NCBI GenBank assembly: GCA_015207365.1
Contig: JADEXA010000025.1
Coordinates: 28,078 to 92,077, forward strand
DNA: 64,000 nucleotides
Source: Vacuolonema iberomarrocanum LEGE 07170
GTDB taxonomy: Bacteria > Cyanobacteriota > Cyanobacteriia > Elainellales > Elainellaceae
Direction: 5' to 3'
In this document: positions 43,360-51,114 of the stretch, piece by piece
Layout: every line of letters starts with the position of its first letter
How positions within the stretch are numbered: the stretch's first letter is position 1
The notes under the pieces: model-generated
Told to the model about the DNA's origin: nothing
What the model saw: the letters and a program-made list of their open reading frames with translations, nothing else
Databases searched by the model: none
Position numbers and translations under genes: made by a program

Positions 43360-44766
43360 TCACGGGTTGACACGGACGCGGCTAGCGCGGGCAAAGCGCC
43401 AAGTAAGGACAAGGGCAGCAAAGAGGAGGCCGATCGCCAATCCCAGCCAAAGACCGACGCTACCCATGCCAAAGCGGAAACCTAGCAGGTAGCCACTCGT
43501 TAAACCAATGCCCCAGTAGGAGATGATGCCGATAATCATGGGAATGCGGGTGTCTTGCATCCCCCGCAGTGCACCTGTTGCTGTCACCTGGACGCCATCG
43601 ACGATCTGGAAAATGGCCGCCACCATCAGCAGGCGGATGGACAGCGCAACCACCTCTTGGTTGGCCGGATCTTGCACATCCAGGTAAAGCGACACGATAG
43701 TTTGGGGCATGAGCCATATGGCGATCGCCATCAGCAGCATAAACACGCCCCCCAGCCCGATGCCAGCAAAACCCGCTAGGCGCATTCCTAGGGCATCTTT
43801 TTGTCCCAGCCGTTGGCCAACCTGGACGGTGGTGCCAAGGCCAATGCCCATCGGCACCATAAACGTGAGGGCTGCCGTTTGTAGAGCAATGCGGTGAGCC
43901 GCTAAGGGAACGGTGCCCAGTAATCCCACCAAAAATGAGGTGAGAGTAAACATTCCGATTTCGACTAAACTCAAGACCCCTAAAGGTAATCCAATCTGTA
44001 TGAGTTCTCTAGACAAATTGACGTCAAATCTAAAGCTTCCGTCCAGGATGGGATAGGGTTGTAAATCGCGATCGTAAAGGATATAGCCAATGAGAAGCAG
44101 CAACATACCCCAAAAAGATAGGGTGCTGGCATAACCAATCCCGGCCATGCCCAAGCGGGGTAAACCAAACAAGCCAAACATCAGGGTGTAGTTGGCAACA
44201 ATATTGATGACGGTGCCTAGCATCACGATCAACATTACTGGGCGGGGCTTTGACAAGGCTGAGACAAAACTCCGCAACACAACGACGAGCAGACCAGGGA
44301 TCATTCCCCATGACACAGCTTTGAGGTAAACCACCATCATCGGAATCAAATCAGGGGATTGTCCCAAACCATACAGAATTGACTCCATGTGACGTAACAA
44401 CAAGGTGAGAGGAATGCCGAGGGCGATCGCCCAAATTAATCCCTGTTGCACTACAGCCGTGATGCGTCCTTTCATTCCTGCGCCATAGGCTTCGGCAACC
44501 ATTGGGCTAACCGCAGCAACGATCGCGGCACCCGCCAGCAGCAGCCCGCCGAAAACCATTGCTCCGAGCCCACCAGCCGCAATGGCCTGACTTCCCAGCA
44601 TTCCCATCATCACGGTATCCACAAACCCAGTTGCCGCTTGCAGCACTTGGGCGGTTGCCAACGGCAGCGACAGCCAGAAGCAGGTTTGCACTTCCATTAA
44701 CCATTTGGATTTCATACTGGGCGGCGGTTCAAATTGTGGTTCATAGGCTGAATGGAGCGATTTCAT
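43360..44766 (-). CDS. MATE family efflux transporter
   Basis: 468 residues from ATG 44766, with GAGGAC 5 bases upstream; the frame extends 22 codons beyond. Twelve membrane helices in two pseudo-repeats. Family motifs: FWLSLPLATAQVLQAATGF, VDTVMMGMLGSQAIAAGGLG and, in the second half, PLAAHRIALQTAALTFMVPM, IGLGTTVQVGQRLG. NorM-type transporters expel cations such as drugs in exchange for Na+ or H+. The substrate is unknown. Confidence 0.92.
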   Translation of the reverse strand: MKSLHSAYEPQFEPPPSMKSKWLMEVQTCFWLSLPLATAQVLQAATGFVDTVMMGMLGSQAIAAGGLGAMVFGGLLLAGAAIVAAVSPMVAEAYGAGMKGRITAVVQQGLIWAIALGIPLTLLLRHMESILYGLGQSPDLIPMMVVYLKAVSWGMIPGLLVVVLRSFVSALSKPRPVMLIVMLGTVINIVANYTLMFGLFGLPRLGMAGIGYASTLSFWGMLLLLIGYILYDRDLQPYPILDGSFRFDVNLSRELIQIGLPLGVLSLVEIGMFTLTSFLVGLLGTVPLAAHRIALQTAALTFMVPMGIGLGTTVQVGQRLGQKDALGMRLAGFAGIGLGGVFMLLMAIAIWLMPQTIVSLYLDVQDPANQEVVALSIRLLMVAAIFQIVDGVQVTATGALRGMQDTRIPMIIGIISYWGIGLTSGYLLGFRFGMGSVGLWLGLAIGLLFAALVLTWRFARASRVRVNP

Positions 44767-44931
44767 TACGTCCTCTATATTGTCCAGGATGTGGTCTTCA
44801 GCAAGTGCGGATGAGCATGATGACATGCCCATCCGCTTGTGAGTTGGGTTTCATGTTGCCGCTTCAGTGGCATCGGAAAGCTACCAGCGATTCGAGGACG
44901 GTATTGTCCTGGGCGGTTTTTCAGATAGCGT

Positions 44932-45294
44932 CTAAAAGCGGAATGGATAAAATCCCACAGCGTCAATAGATTGCGATCGGTTAGACCGCGCGGATTGATG
45001 GCGCTGGTAACGCTGTTCTATCCAGACATGAACCTCCTTCACGCTGCTCAGCCGAGCCGATTCTCCTGTCACGGGATCGAATGCTCGCCAATAGAACAGT
45101 CCGTTGGCATCGACCTTGCGGCAGATCCGGGGTTCCGTAGAAGAGCTAAACCAATCTGCCAGCCATCGGCCAATCGCTCGGAGCCGACTTGTCGACTTCT
45201 GCGGTCGATTTTGCCGCAGATAGAGGTCAGCAGGAATAAGCTCTAACTCTCGATAATTCCTAATCTTTTCTAGGCGTTGAGATTGCGTCTGCAT
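44932..45294 (-). CDS. Small basic protein of unknown function
   Basis: 120 residues from ATG 45294. N-terminal helix MQTQSQRLEKIRNYRELELI, a basic middle (RLRAIGRWLADWF) and the stretch RKVDANGLFYWRAFDPVTGE, which reads as a beta-hairpin. RLSSVKEVHVWIEQRYQ follows. Strongly basic, no membrane segment. I do not recognise the family; conservation cannot be judged here. No repeat overlaps it. Confidence 0.6.
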   Translation of the reverse strand: MQTQSQRLEKIRNYRELELIPADLYLRQNRPQKSTSRLRAIGRWLADWFSSSTEPRICRKVDANGLFYWRAFDPVTGESARLSSVKEVHVWIEQRYQRHQSARSNRSQSIDAVGFYPFRF

Positions 45295-45738
45295 GGTGAA
45301 TGTTGTCCTTGTGTTGCATTGAGATTGTGGAGAGAGATGACGAGTAAAAAGAGACCCAGTGAACGCTGCACTGCCCTACCGTTTCGGGTTCAGTGCGATC
45401 GCACGCTCACCGTCTTCAACCAGAATCGAGGGTCAGCCCAGGGCGCTCATCCAGCAGAGAGAAAGCATTGACTCATCCCCTCCAAGCTTTGGGGACGGGC
45501 GATCGCGCCGTCTCAAACAAAACAACCAAAAATAAGCGACACCCCGCGACTCGCCTGTCTCACGGCTGCCATCACAATAGGCAAGCGAACGAGAGACAGG
45601 TGATCGATCAATGCACTCAACCATGGATGGCTAGGGCGCGGGAATGAACCCTGCTTTTCTTAGCCAGCATTGATGAATCGCACGGGGAATCGGTTTTCGG
45701 CGAAAATGGGCGATCGTTGGGTTGATCGGGCCGCTTAG
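45295..45738. other. Spacer without recognisable gene
   Basis: About 440 bp. Rich in GCGATCGC-like sites. The open frames are overlapping and without ribosome sites. No element of families A-F is seen. Confidence 0.5.
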
Positions 45739-45951
45739 CTATTGACTCATTGCGTAATGATGAGCGCCAGGAAATGCATCCTGGTCGGGAATAGCCACAT
45801 CTGCGTCAGGCATTCCGTCAGGGGCAGAACAAGACCAGCGCCAAATTACTTGTGGGAAAGCACCGCCCATGCCCAATCCTGCAGGTTTGCGTACGTGACC
45901 CTGACGTACGACGAAACCGGGATTTTGTTGAAGAGTTAGTTGCTTTAGCAT
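45739..45951 (-). CDS. Small protein of unknown function (70 residues)
   Basis: From ATG 45951 with GGGAGG 8 bases upstream, a strong ribosome site. Sequence parts: MLKQLTLQQNPGFVVRQGHV, RKPAGLGMGGAFPQVIWRWS, a single Cys, and an acidic end (DADVAIPDQDAFPGAHHYAM). No membrane segment. The upstream frame (88 codons) is less likely. Could be a short regulatory protein or a peptide precursor; the sequence shows no double-glycine leader site and no recognised family. A hairpin that can switch partners lies about 80 bp upstream. Confidence 0.55.
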   Translation of the reverse strand: MLKQLTLQQNPGFVVRQGHVRKPAGLGMGGAFPQVIWRWSCSAPDGMPDADVAIPDQDAFPGAHHYAMSQ

Positions 45952-46021
45952 GGTGCTTGCCTCCCTTTGCCATAAATTTCTGGCTCGGCTCCATACTACA
46001 GCCATACTTCAAAATCTTCCC

Positions 46022-46053
46022 TCACCCGGTGCGTTCACCCGATCGGGTGAACG
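46022..46053. promoter_or_regulatory. Alternative hairpin with 22-bp palindrome and T-run
   Basis: CGTTCACCCGATCGGGTGAACG (written 46032-46053 as CGTTCACCCG plus its inverse) is a perfect palindrome followed by TTTTTC on the plus strand. TCACCCG also occurs at 46022-46028, so CGGGTGA at 46044-46050 can pair with either copy. On the plus strand it looks like an intrinsic terminator; on the minus strand it sits in the leader of the 70-residue protein gene. Confidence 0.5.
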
Positions 46054-46112
46054 TTTTTCATTCTTGCGAGGAATAGCTTGTCGACGAAACCCAGAGCCCG
46101 ACAGTTTTGAAA

Positions 46113-46209
46113 TATAGCGGTGTGCAACCGCGTCAAGCACAGAAATGGATGTGTGTGGGCGCGTTGCGCCCACACACAACCGTACTTAACTAACGCGCAT
46201 AGCGCTATA
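46113..46209. repeat. Palindromic element D, copy 2
   Basis: TATAGCGGTGTGCAACCGCG start and CATAGCGCTATA end. The central arms differ from other copies (TGTGTGTGGGCGC) but still pair. Shares TA at 46208-46209 with the next copy. Confidence 0.9.
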
Positions 46210-46302
46210 TAGCGGTGTGCAACCGCATTAAGCACAGCAACGGTTGTGTGGGGCGCGCCGCGCCCCACACAACCGTACTTAACTAACGCGCATAGCGCTA
46301 TA
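46208..46302. repeat. Palindromic element D, copy 3
   Basis: Same orientation as copy 2 and directly joined. Central stem GGTTGTGTGGGGCGCG as in copies 1, 4 and 5. Its last TA (46301-46302) is the first TA of element A3. Confidence 0.9.
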
Positions 46303-46399
46303 AGTAGCTCGGCATGATGAAAAACCAAAACCTAAAAACCTGTACCGCCTGCAGAGCGGGCGATGCAGGTTTTTAGGTTTAATTGCACCTACCGACTTA
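46301..46399. repeat. Palindromic element A, copy 3 (99 bp)
   Basis: TAAGTAGCTCGGCATGATGA at the left, GCACCTACCGACTTA at the right; opposite orientation to copies 1 and 2. The stem has one unpaired change (GGGCGATGCAGG against CCTGTACCGCC), so it is slightly decayed. Confidence 0.85.
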
Positions 46400-46478
46400 C
46401 TGGTCGTACCAGGGTTTCAAAAATGTCAGGAGTGAGGTCTTGGAGTATAGATATCCATTTGCTATGGGGTCACCGATG

Positions 46479-46907
46479 CTACTCTGCATCGGAACTGCCG
46501 ATGCCTAGCGAGACGCGATCGCCCCCAATGTCCCGCATTGTCCTCAGCAAGCCAGATACCTGGCTGTAGTCGAGGGAGCGATCGGCTTTCAGCAGAATGA
46601 TGCCTTCCTCGTTTTCCGTCAGATGCACCCGCATCGCTTCGGCCAATTCCTGCACCGTAACCACTTCATTGCGGATGATGATTTGTTCCTGCTCATCCAG
46701 ACCCACAACCAGCAAAGGAACATTATTTTCGAAGGTTTCGACCGCCTCGTTTTCCTCTCCTACACCGGGTAGCAAAATGTTTAAGACCTGCTGACCACTC
46801 AGGGTCATGGAGATGATGATGAAAAAGGTGAGCACGGTCATCAATACATCCATCATGGGCACCAGATTGACTTCTGGCATTTGCGATTCCCGTTGTCTGC
46901 GTGCCAT
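46479..46907 (-). CDS. exbD: ExbD/TolR family protein (second ExbD)
   Basis: 142 residues from ATG 46907. One membrane helix near residues 15-38: PEVNLVPMMDVLMTVLTFFI, with the proton-carrying Asp at residue 20. The periplasmic domain follows, ending in TMRDIGGDRVSLGIG, typical of ExbD. With ExbB it would turn proton flow into motion of a TonB-like or other envelope protein. Third gene of the exbB-exbD-exbD run, 26 bp after the first exbD. Confidence 0.9.
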   Translation of the reverse strand: MARRQRESQMPEVNLVPMMDVLMTVLTFFIIISMTLSGQQVLNILLPGVGEENEAVETFENNVPLLVVGLDEQEQIIIRNEVVTVQELAEAMRVHLTENEEGIILLKADRSLDYSQVSGLLRTMRDIGGDRVSLGIGSSDAE

Positions 46908-46933
46908 GGCCAGCCTCCAATACGTGAGATGGG

Positions 46934-47344
46934 TTACTCGATGCCGAGGGAAACGCGATCGCCCCCAATGACTTTTAACTCTGCCAAAGTTTGTAGTACG
47001 CGTTCATAGGGCAGCGCTTCATCTGCCTGGAGCACCACAAATGCCTCTTCGTCTTGGCGCAAAAAGAAGCGGAGTTGCGATTCTAGTTGTTGCTGCTCAA
47101 AGGGTTCCTCTTCCACAAAAAACTGTCCCTGGGCATTCAGCTCAACAACTAGGACGGGAGGGGGAGCCTCCTCTGGGGGTGGCGCATTCTCCCCGGCAGG
47201 CAACTGCACCTCTACCCCCTGCTCATTGGTCAGCATCATCGTGATCATGACAAAAAACGCCAAAATTCCCATCATCACGTTCAGCATGGGAATCAGGTTG
47301 ACCTCGGGCATTTTGCCGGATTTGACACGATTTTTGAAGCGCAT
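46934..47344 (-). CDS. exbD: ExbD/TolR family protein with Asn in place of the membrane Asp
   Basis: 136 residues from ATG 47344. Membrane helix PEVNLIPMLNVMMGILAFFV: the residue aligned with the essential Asp of ExbD/TolR (MMD in the neighbouring gene) is Asn22. The periplasmic domain includes a Pro-rich linker (GENAPPPEEAPPPVL) and ends ELKVIGGDRVSLGIE like its neighbour. So one of the two ExbD chains probably cannot carry the proton, and a mixed complex is likely. No TonB gene is in the window. Confidence 0.9.
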   Translation of the reverse strand: MRFKNRVKSGKMPEVNLIPMLNVMMGILAFFVMITMMLTNEQGVEVQLPAGENAPPPEEAPPPVLVVELNAQGQFFVEEEPFEQQQLESQLRFFLRQDEEAFVVLQADEALPYERVLQTLAELKVIGGDRVSLGIE

Positions 47345-47424
47345 GGTTAGGAAAGGCTAGGGTCCACCGGAGGGGCGATCGCCCGCTCACAAATGCTGGC
47401 AAGGACAATCAGGATAAGGCTGTA

Positions 47425-47493
47425 GCATGCTGGCTTAGCTACGCATGCTGGCTTAGCTCTGCACGCTGACTTAGCTCTGCATGCTGGCTTAGC
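47425..47493. repeat. Four 18-bp tandem repeats at the exbB 3' end
   Basis: GCATGCTGGCTTAGCTCT-type unit at 47425, 47443, 47461 and 47479 (last one incomplete, two changes in the third). The exbB stop codon lies in the last unit. The units fill the 144-bp gap between exbB and exbD and may affect message structure or be slippage-prone. Confidence 0.8.
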
Positions 47494-48199
47494 GATCGCT
47501 CATCCCCCCGCTCACCAAATACTTCCCTTCCTCACCCAAGTCACCGGTCCCATCAGCCTCATACAGGTTGGGTTCGTACCAGGTTTGACGATAGATCAGT
47601 TCCAGTTCACTGCCCACTTCCGAGAAGTAGTCCATCTGCCGCGCCTGCAAGGTAACCAGCACCCGAAACACCAGCAGCGCCATAATTGCCACAATCATCC
47701 CTGCAGCCGTAGTAATCAGCGCTTCCCCGATCCCGGCTGCCGCCTGGGTGGCTTGCTCTGTCGTGCCGCCACCGCCAATGTTGAGGCTGCCGAAGGTGGC
47801 AATCAAACCCGTCACCGTCCCCAACAAACCCAGCAAGGGCGAGACAGCAACGGTGGTTTCGAGAAACTTGTCGCCCTTTTGCATCTGTACAAATTCTTTG
47901 TCACCTGCCGACTCCATGGCAAGGCGGAAGGTTTCGGGAGTAGGGTGCCGCAACCGCAGCGGAGCCAAGAGATAGCGCCCAATGGGCAAATCTCGAGCAT
48001 GTTCAGCAATGTTTTGGGCACTGGCCAAATTTTCCCGTGCAGCTTCCAGCACATCATGGACAATGCGATCTTCCTGGGCCATGAGGCGATACCAGAACCA
48101 GGCACGCTCTAGCGCGGTAGCAACGGTGGCAACCGAGAATCCCATAATGGGAACCATGACCGGACCACCTCTTACAACCAATTCAAATAGGTTTGCCAT
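47489..48199 (-). CDS. exbB: MotA/TolQ/ExbB proton channel family protein
   Basis: 236 residues from ATG 48199. Three membrane segments: near 12-30 (GGPVMVPIMGFSVATVATAL), about 118-140 (VAVSPLLGLLGTVTGLIATF) and about 160-185 (GIGEALITTAAGMIVAIMAL). The PLLGLLGTVTGLI and TTAAGMIVAI motifs are those of ExbB/TolQ that line the proton path. First gene of the operon exbB-exbD-exbD. Likely energises an outer-membrane uptake or an envelope process. Confidence 0.93.
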   Translation of the reverse strand: MANLFELVVRGGPVMVPIMGFSVATVATALERAWFWYRLMAQEDRIVHDVLEAARENLASAQNIAEHARDLPIGRYLLAPLRLRHPTPETFRLAMESAGDKEFVQMQKGDKFLETTVAVSPLLGLLGTVTGLIATFGSLNIGGGGTTEQATQAAAGIGEALITTAAGMIVAIMALLVFRVLVTLQARQMDYFSEVGSELELIYRQTWYEPNLYEADGTGDLGEEGKYLVSGGMSDR

Positions 48200-48979
48200 A
48201 TTGCTTGGGGTTTTGCCTAAAACAACGGGAAATCAATAACGGCTCAAGATGATAGTCGAATCATACGACCAAGATGAACAGATGGATTGTTCGCAAGAAC
48301 GCAACTGGATATCTTTGCTTGTTCTTCCACCCTAAAAACATAGCGAATCTAAAGCGGCAGACAGTTAAGAGAGCACCACGGGGATATTAAAGGCAGGTTA
48401 ATTTGCGCTTGGGCTGGCAATTTGGCTTAGCCAGACACCACTTAACAGCTATAGACGATCGCAGTTGTGGATCAGATTTGAGTTGTTGCTTGGTGCACCC
48501 GTAATACACCCTTCTCCAGAGTTTGCCGCATTGCGCGATCGCTCATTCCCTAAAGTACAGGATAAAAAATCGAACTCCCGGCTAAAACCCTTGATTTTGT
48601 GTCGCGCGGGCGGTGCCTGCGCGACACAAAATCAAGGGTTTTCTGGGTTTTGTCCTGGACTCAGGCTCATTCCATAACCATCAGGCGATCGCCTGATGGA
48701 GATCGTTGCTCTGCTATCACTGCCTAAAATCGCTAGGCTGCACACTGATACGGGAGAGAAGCGATGTAGTAGAGAGTATGCAGTCATCGGCCTGACGGCT
48801 TTATCAACGCATTGGAACGGCTCAAACTTTATCGAAACCTCATTGTCCTTTGTACAAGGCAGGATGAATCGACCTCCTATAATTGCGGAGGAAACGAATT
48901 GCAGCCAGCTTGCATCCAATAGTAAGCACAATGCCCGATATTAAAGGATTAACCCATAAACTTACAGAGGAAATTTATT
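48200..48979. other. Divergent spacer carrying element B3
   Basis: About 780 bp between exbB and cysQ, which point away from each other. Element B3 occupies 48550-48664. Elsewhere open frames are short, and nothing else is recognised apart from AT-rich stretches at 48310-48400 that could hold promoters. Confidence 0.5.
48550..48664. repeat. Palindromic element B, copy 3
   Basis: Left CTAAAGTACAGGATAAAAAA, right GTCCTGGACTCAG. The stem from 48584 (AAAACCCTTGATTTTGTGTC and three more bases) pairs perfectly with 48620-48642. Compared with copy 2 the inner arm GTGTCGCG replaces GTGTAGCA with matching changes on the other side. Confidence 0.85.
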
Positions 48980-49894
48980 GTGGTAACTGATATGCCAGGG
49001 GCGATCGCCAACCATCCCGTCACAGAACTCTTGACACTATCGCGGCAATTAGCCTGGGGAGCCTCCAAGATCCTGCGTGCTTACTATCGCGGAGAAACGG
49101 AACAAGACGGTGTTGCGCTCGATCTGGATGTCAAGGAAAAGAAAGATGGCCCGGTGACAGCGGCCGATCTCGCCGTCAATCACTATGTTCTCCAACATCT
49201 AAAGGATGCATTGGGCGAAGAAACCTTTGGCTATCTCAGCGAAGAAACCTACAAAGCCCAGGCCGATGCCAAACCCTTTCCCCAAGACTGGGTCTGGATT
49301 CTCGACCCGCTGGATGGCACTCGAGATTTCATCGACCAGACCGGCGAATATGCCTTCCACTTGGCGTTGACCTATCAGGGACGCCCCATGCTGACGGTCG
49401 TGGCCTGCCCTGAGGCAGAGCGGGTTTACTTTGCCAGTAAGGGCAATGGTGCGTTTGTGGAAACCGCCGATGGCAACGTTCAGCCGTTGACGGTGTCGGC
49501 GAGCGATCGCCCCGAAGACCTCACCATTGTTGCCAGCCGCACCCACCGAGATGAGCGGTTCAACCATCTCTTGGCCTCCCTGCCCTGCAAGGACAAGCTA
49601 TATGTCGGTAGTGTCGGTGGCAAGATCGCGGCGATCGTGGATGGTCGTGCAGAGGTTTACCTCTCCCTATCCGGCAAATCGGCTCCCAAGGATTGGGATA
49701 TGGCAGCGCCAGAGCTGATTCTTACGGAAGCTGGCGGGCAATTTACCCACTTTTCCGGTGAGCCCCTGCAATACAACACGGGCGATGTGAATCAGTGGGG
49801 CGGGCTCATGGCCAGCAATGGGCATTGCCACAACACCCTCTGCACCATCGCGAACGATGTCCTTGCAGCCTATGACCAGGCCGCACAATCGTAG
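48980..49894 (+). CDS. cysQ: 3'(2'),5'-bisphosphate nucleotidase CysQ (inositol phosphatase superfamily)
   Basis: 304 residues from GTG 48980, with GAGGAAA 8 bases upstream. Superfamily metal sites: KKDGPVTAADLAVN, EE in YLSEETY, DPLDGTRDFID, and WDMAAPELILTEAGG. CysQ removes the 3'-phosphate from PAP/PAPS, a by-product of sulfate assimilation; the order of motifs and length fit this group better than inositol monophosphatase (LDGTRDFI). It may also act on inositol phosphates or fructose bisphosphate. Confidence 0.88.
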   Translation: MVTDMPGAIANHPVTELLTLSRQLAWGASKILRAYYRGETEQDGVALDLDVKEKKDGPVTAADLAVNHYVLQHLKDALGEETFGYLSEETYKAQADAKPFPQDWVWILDPLDGTRDFIDQTGEYAFHLALTYQGRPMLTVVACPEAERVYFASKGNGAFVETADGNVQPLTVSASDRPEDLTIVASRTHRDERFNHLLASLPCKDKLYVGSVGGKIAAIVDGRAEVYLSLSGKSAPKDWDMAAPELILTEAGGQFTHFSGEPLQYNTGDVNQWGGLMASNGHCHNTLCTIANDVLAAYDQAAQS

Positions 49895-50110
49895 GCCATT
49901 CACCCATTAAACCCATTCGTCATCAACGATCTAGGGAAGGAAAGGGACGGCGATCGCCATTCCCTTGCGCGGCTCTCTGTGATGGCATCGCGGGAATTTG
50001 CCGCTCAATTTGTCATGTATCGATAGTCCCGACCGAGGGAGGGCATTCCCTTTCGCCCCAAACTGCTGTACCGTTTGGATTCAGAATGCCCCCTTTTCCT
50101 TTCTAGCTCC

Positions 50111-50896
50111 ATGGATTCATCAGAGGCTTGGCTGGTGCTTGCCATCGGTAACAGCCGCTTGCATTGGGCCATGTTTAATGGCGAGGCGTTGCAACAGGCG
50201 TGGGACACCCCCTATCTCTCGCGGTTGGCGATCGCCTATCTCTGCCAGCGCGATCGCCAGGATGCGCCCCCGCCAGAACTGCACCACTTTCCCTACGATG
50301 ACATTGCTCACCTCCCCCTATGGCTGGCATCGGTGGTGCCCCAGCAAACAACACTCTGGGAAAATCATCCCAACCACAGGCGAATCGCCCTCAACAACAT
50401 CCCCATTCAAGGGCTATATCCCAGCCTCGGGATTGACCGCGCGCTGACCCTATGGGGCGCGATTCAGCAGTTGGGCAACCCTGTGCTGGTCATCGATGCG
50501 GGTACGGCCCTCACCTTTACAGCAGCGGATGATCAGTGCCATCTCGTCGGAGGAGCCATCCTTCCAGGGGTATTGCTCCAGATTCGCGCCCTGGTAGAGG
50601 GGACTGCCGCCCTTCCCCTGGCCGCCTTGCCAAAGGGAGCTGCACTCGCCCGCTGGGCTAGGCAAACTCCGGATGCCATCCGGAGTGGGGTGTTCTACGG
50701 CGTTCTAGCAACGATTCAAGATTTTGCCAATGACTGGCTGCGCCGCTATCCCGAAACGGCGATCGCCCTCACAGGAGGCGATAGCGATCGGCTGTACTCT
50801 GCCCTCCAGGCCAATACTCCAGCCCTAGCCGAACGCATCCACCTGGATCCACACCTCCTTTTTCGGGGTGTGCCCGCCATCCGCCAGGAAGATTAG
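50111..50896 (+). CDS. coaX: Type III pantothenate kinase
   Basis: 261 residues from ATG 50111; the frame is open 12 codons upstream. Motifs: WLVLAIGNSRLHWAMF near the N-terminus, GIDRALTLWGAIQQLGNPVL, VIDAGTALTFT with the conserved Asp, GGAILPGVLLQ and RSGVFYGVLATI, then IALTGGDSDRLYSAL. It phosphorylates pantothenate as the first step of coenzyme A synthesis. The usual DxGN of the first phosphate loop reads AIGN here; whether this is common in cyanobacterial CoaX cannot be checked here. Confidence 0.92.
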   Translation: MDSSEAWLVLAIGNSRLHWAMFNGEALQQAWDTPYLSRLAIAYLCQRDRQDAPPPELHHFPYDDIAHLPLWLASVVPQQTTLWENHPNHRRIALNNIPIQGLYPSLGIDRALTLWGAIQQLGNPVLVIDAGTALTFTAADDQCHLVGGAILPGVLLQIRALVEGTAALPLAALPKGAALARWARQTPDAIRSGVFYGVLATIQDFANDWLRRYPETAIALTGGDSDRLYSALQANTPALAERIHLDPHLLFRGVPAIRQED

Positions 50897-50915
50897 AAAC
50901 ACCGAGCATTTCAGG

Positions 50916-51114
50916 TTATACCAATTCAACGAAAACCAAAACTATAGCGGTGTGCAACCGCATTAAGCACAGCAACGGTTGTGTGGGGCGCGGCGCGCCC
51001 CACACAACCGTACTTAACTAACGCCCATAGCGCTACAGATATTTTTTTGAAAGCCGCGCAGTGCGCGGCTTTCAAAAAAATATCTGTAGTGGCTCCTTAG
51101 CGAATTGGGATTAG
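50916..51114. repeat. Palindromic element E, copy 2, interrupted by element D
   Basis: Left end TTATACCAATTCAACGAAAA, then element D at 50943-51035, then GATATTTTTTTGAAAGCCGC with its complement and the right end TTAGCGAATTGGGATTA. Without D the joint AAAAC/CAGATA matches E1 exactly. The right TAATCCCAATTC, read on the minus strand, supplies the stop codon TAA (51111-51113) of the next gene. Confidence 0.85.
50943..51035. mobile_element. Element D, copy 4, inserted in element E
   Basis: 93 bp from TATAGCGGTG to GCGCTA. One base of the right inverted end differs (GCCCATAGCG). It lies inside E2, which proves that family D moved after E was in place. Ancestral target either AAAAC|CAGATA or AAAAC-TA-CAGATA. 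Confidence 0.85.

Noticed and set aside
46032..46053. Glutamine (glnA / downstream-peptide) riboswitch
   Set aside because: The CGTTCACCC start and small downstream protein are suggestive, but the conserved GACGGAAGTAGG core is not present.
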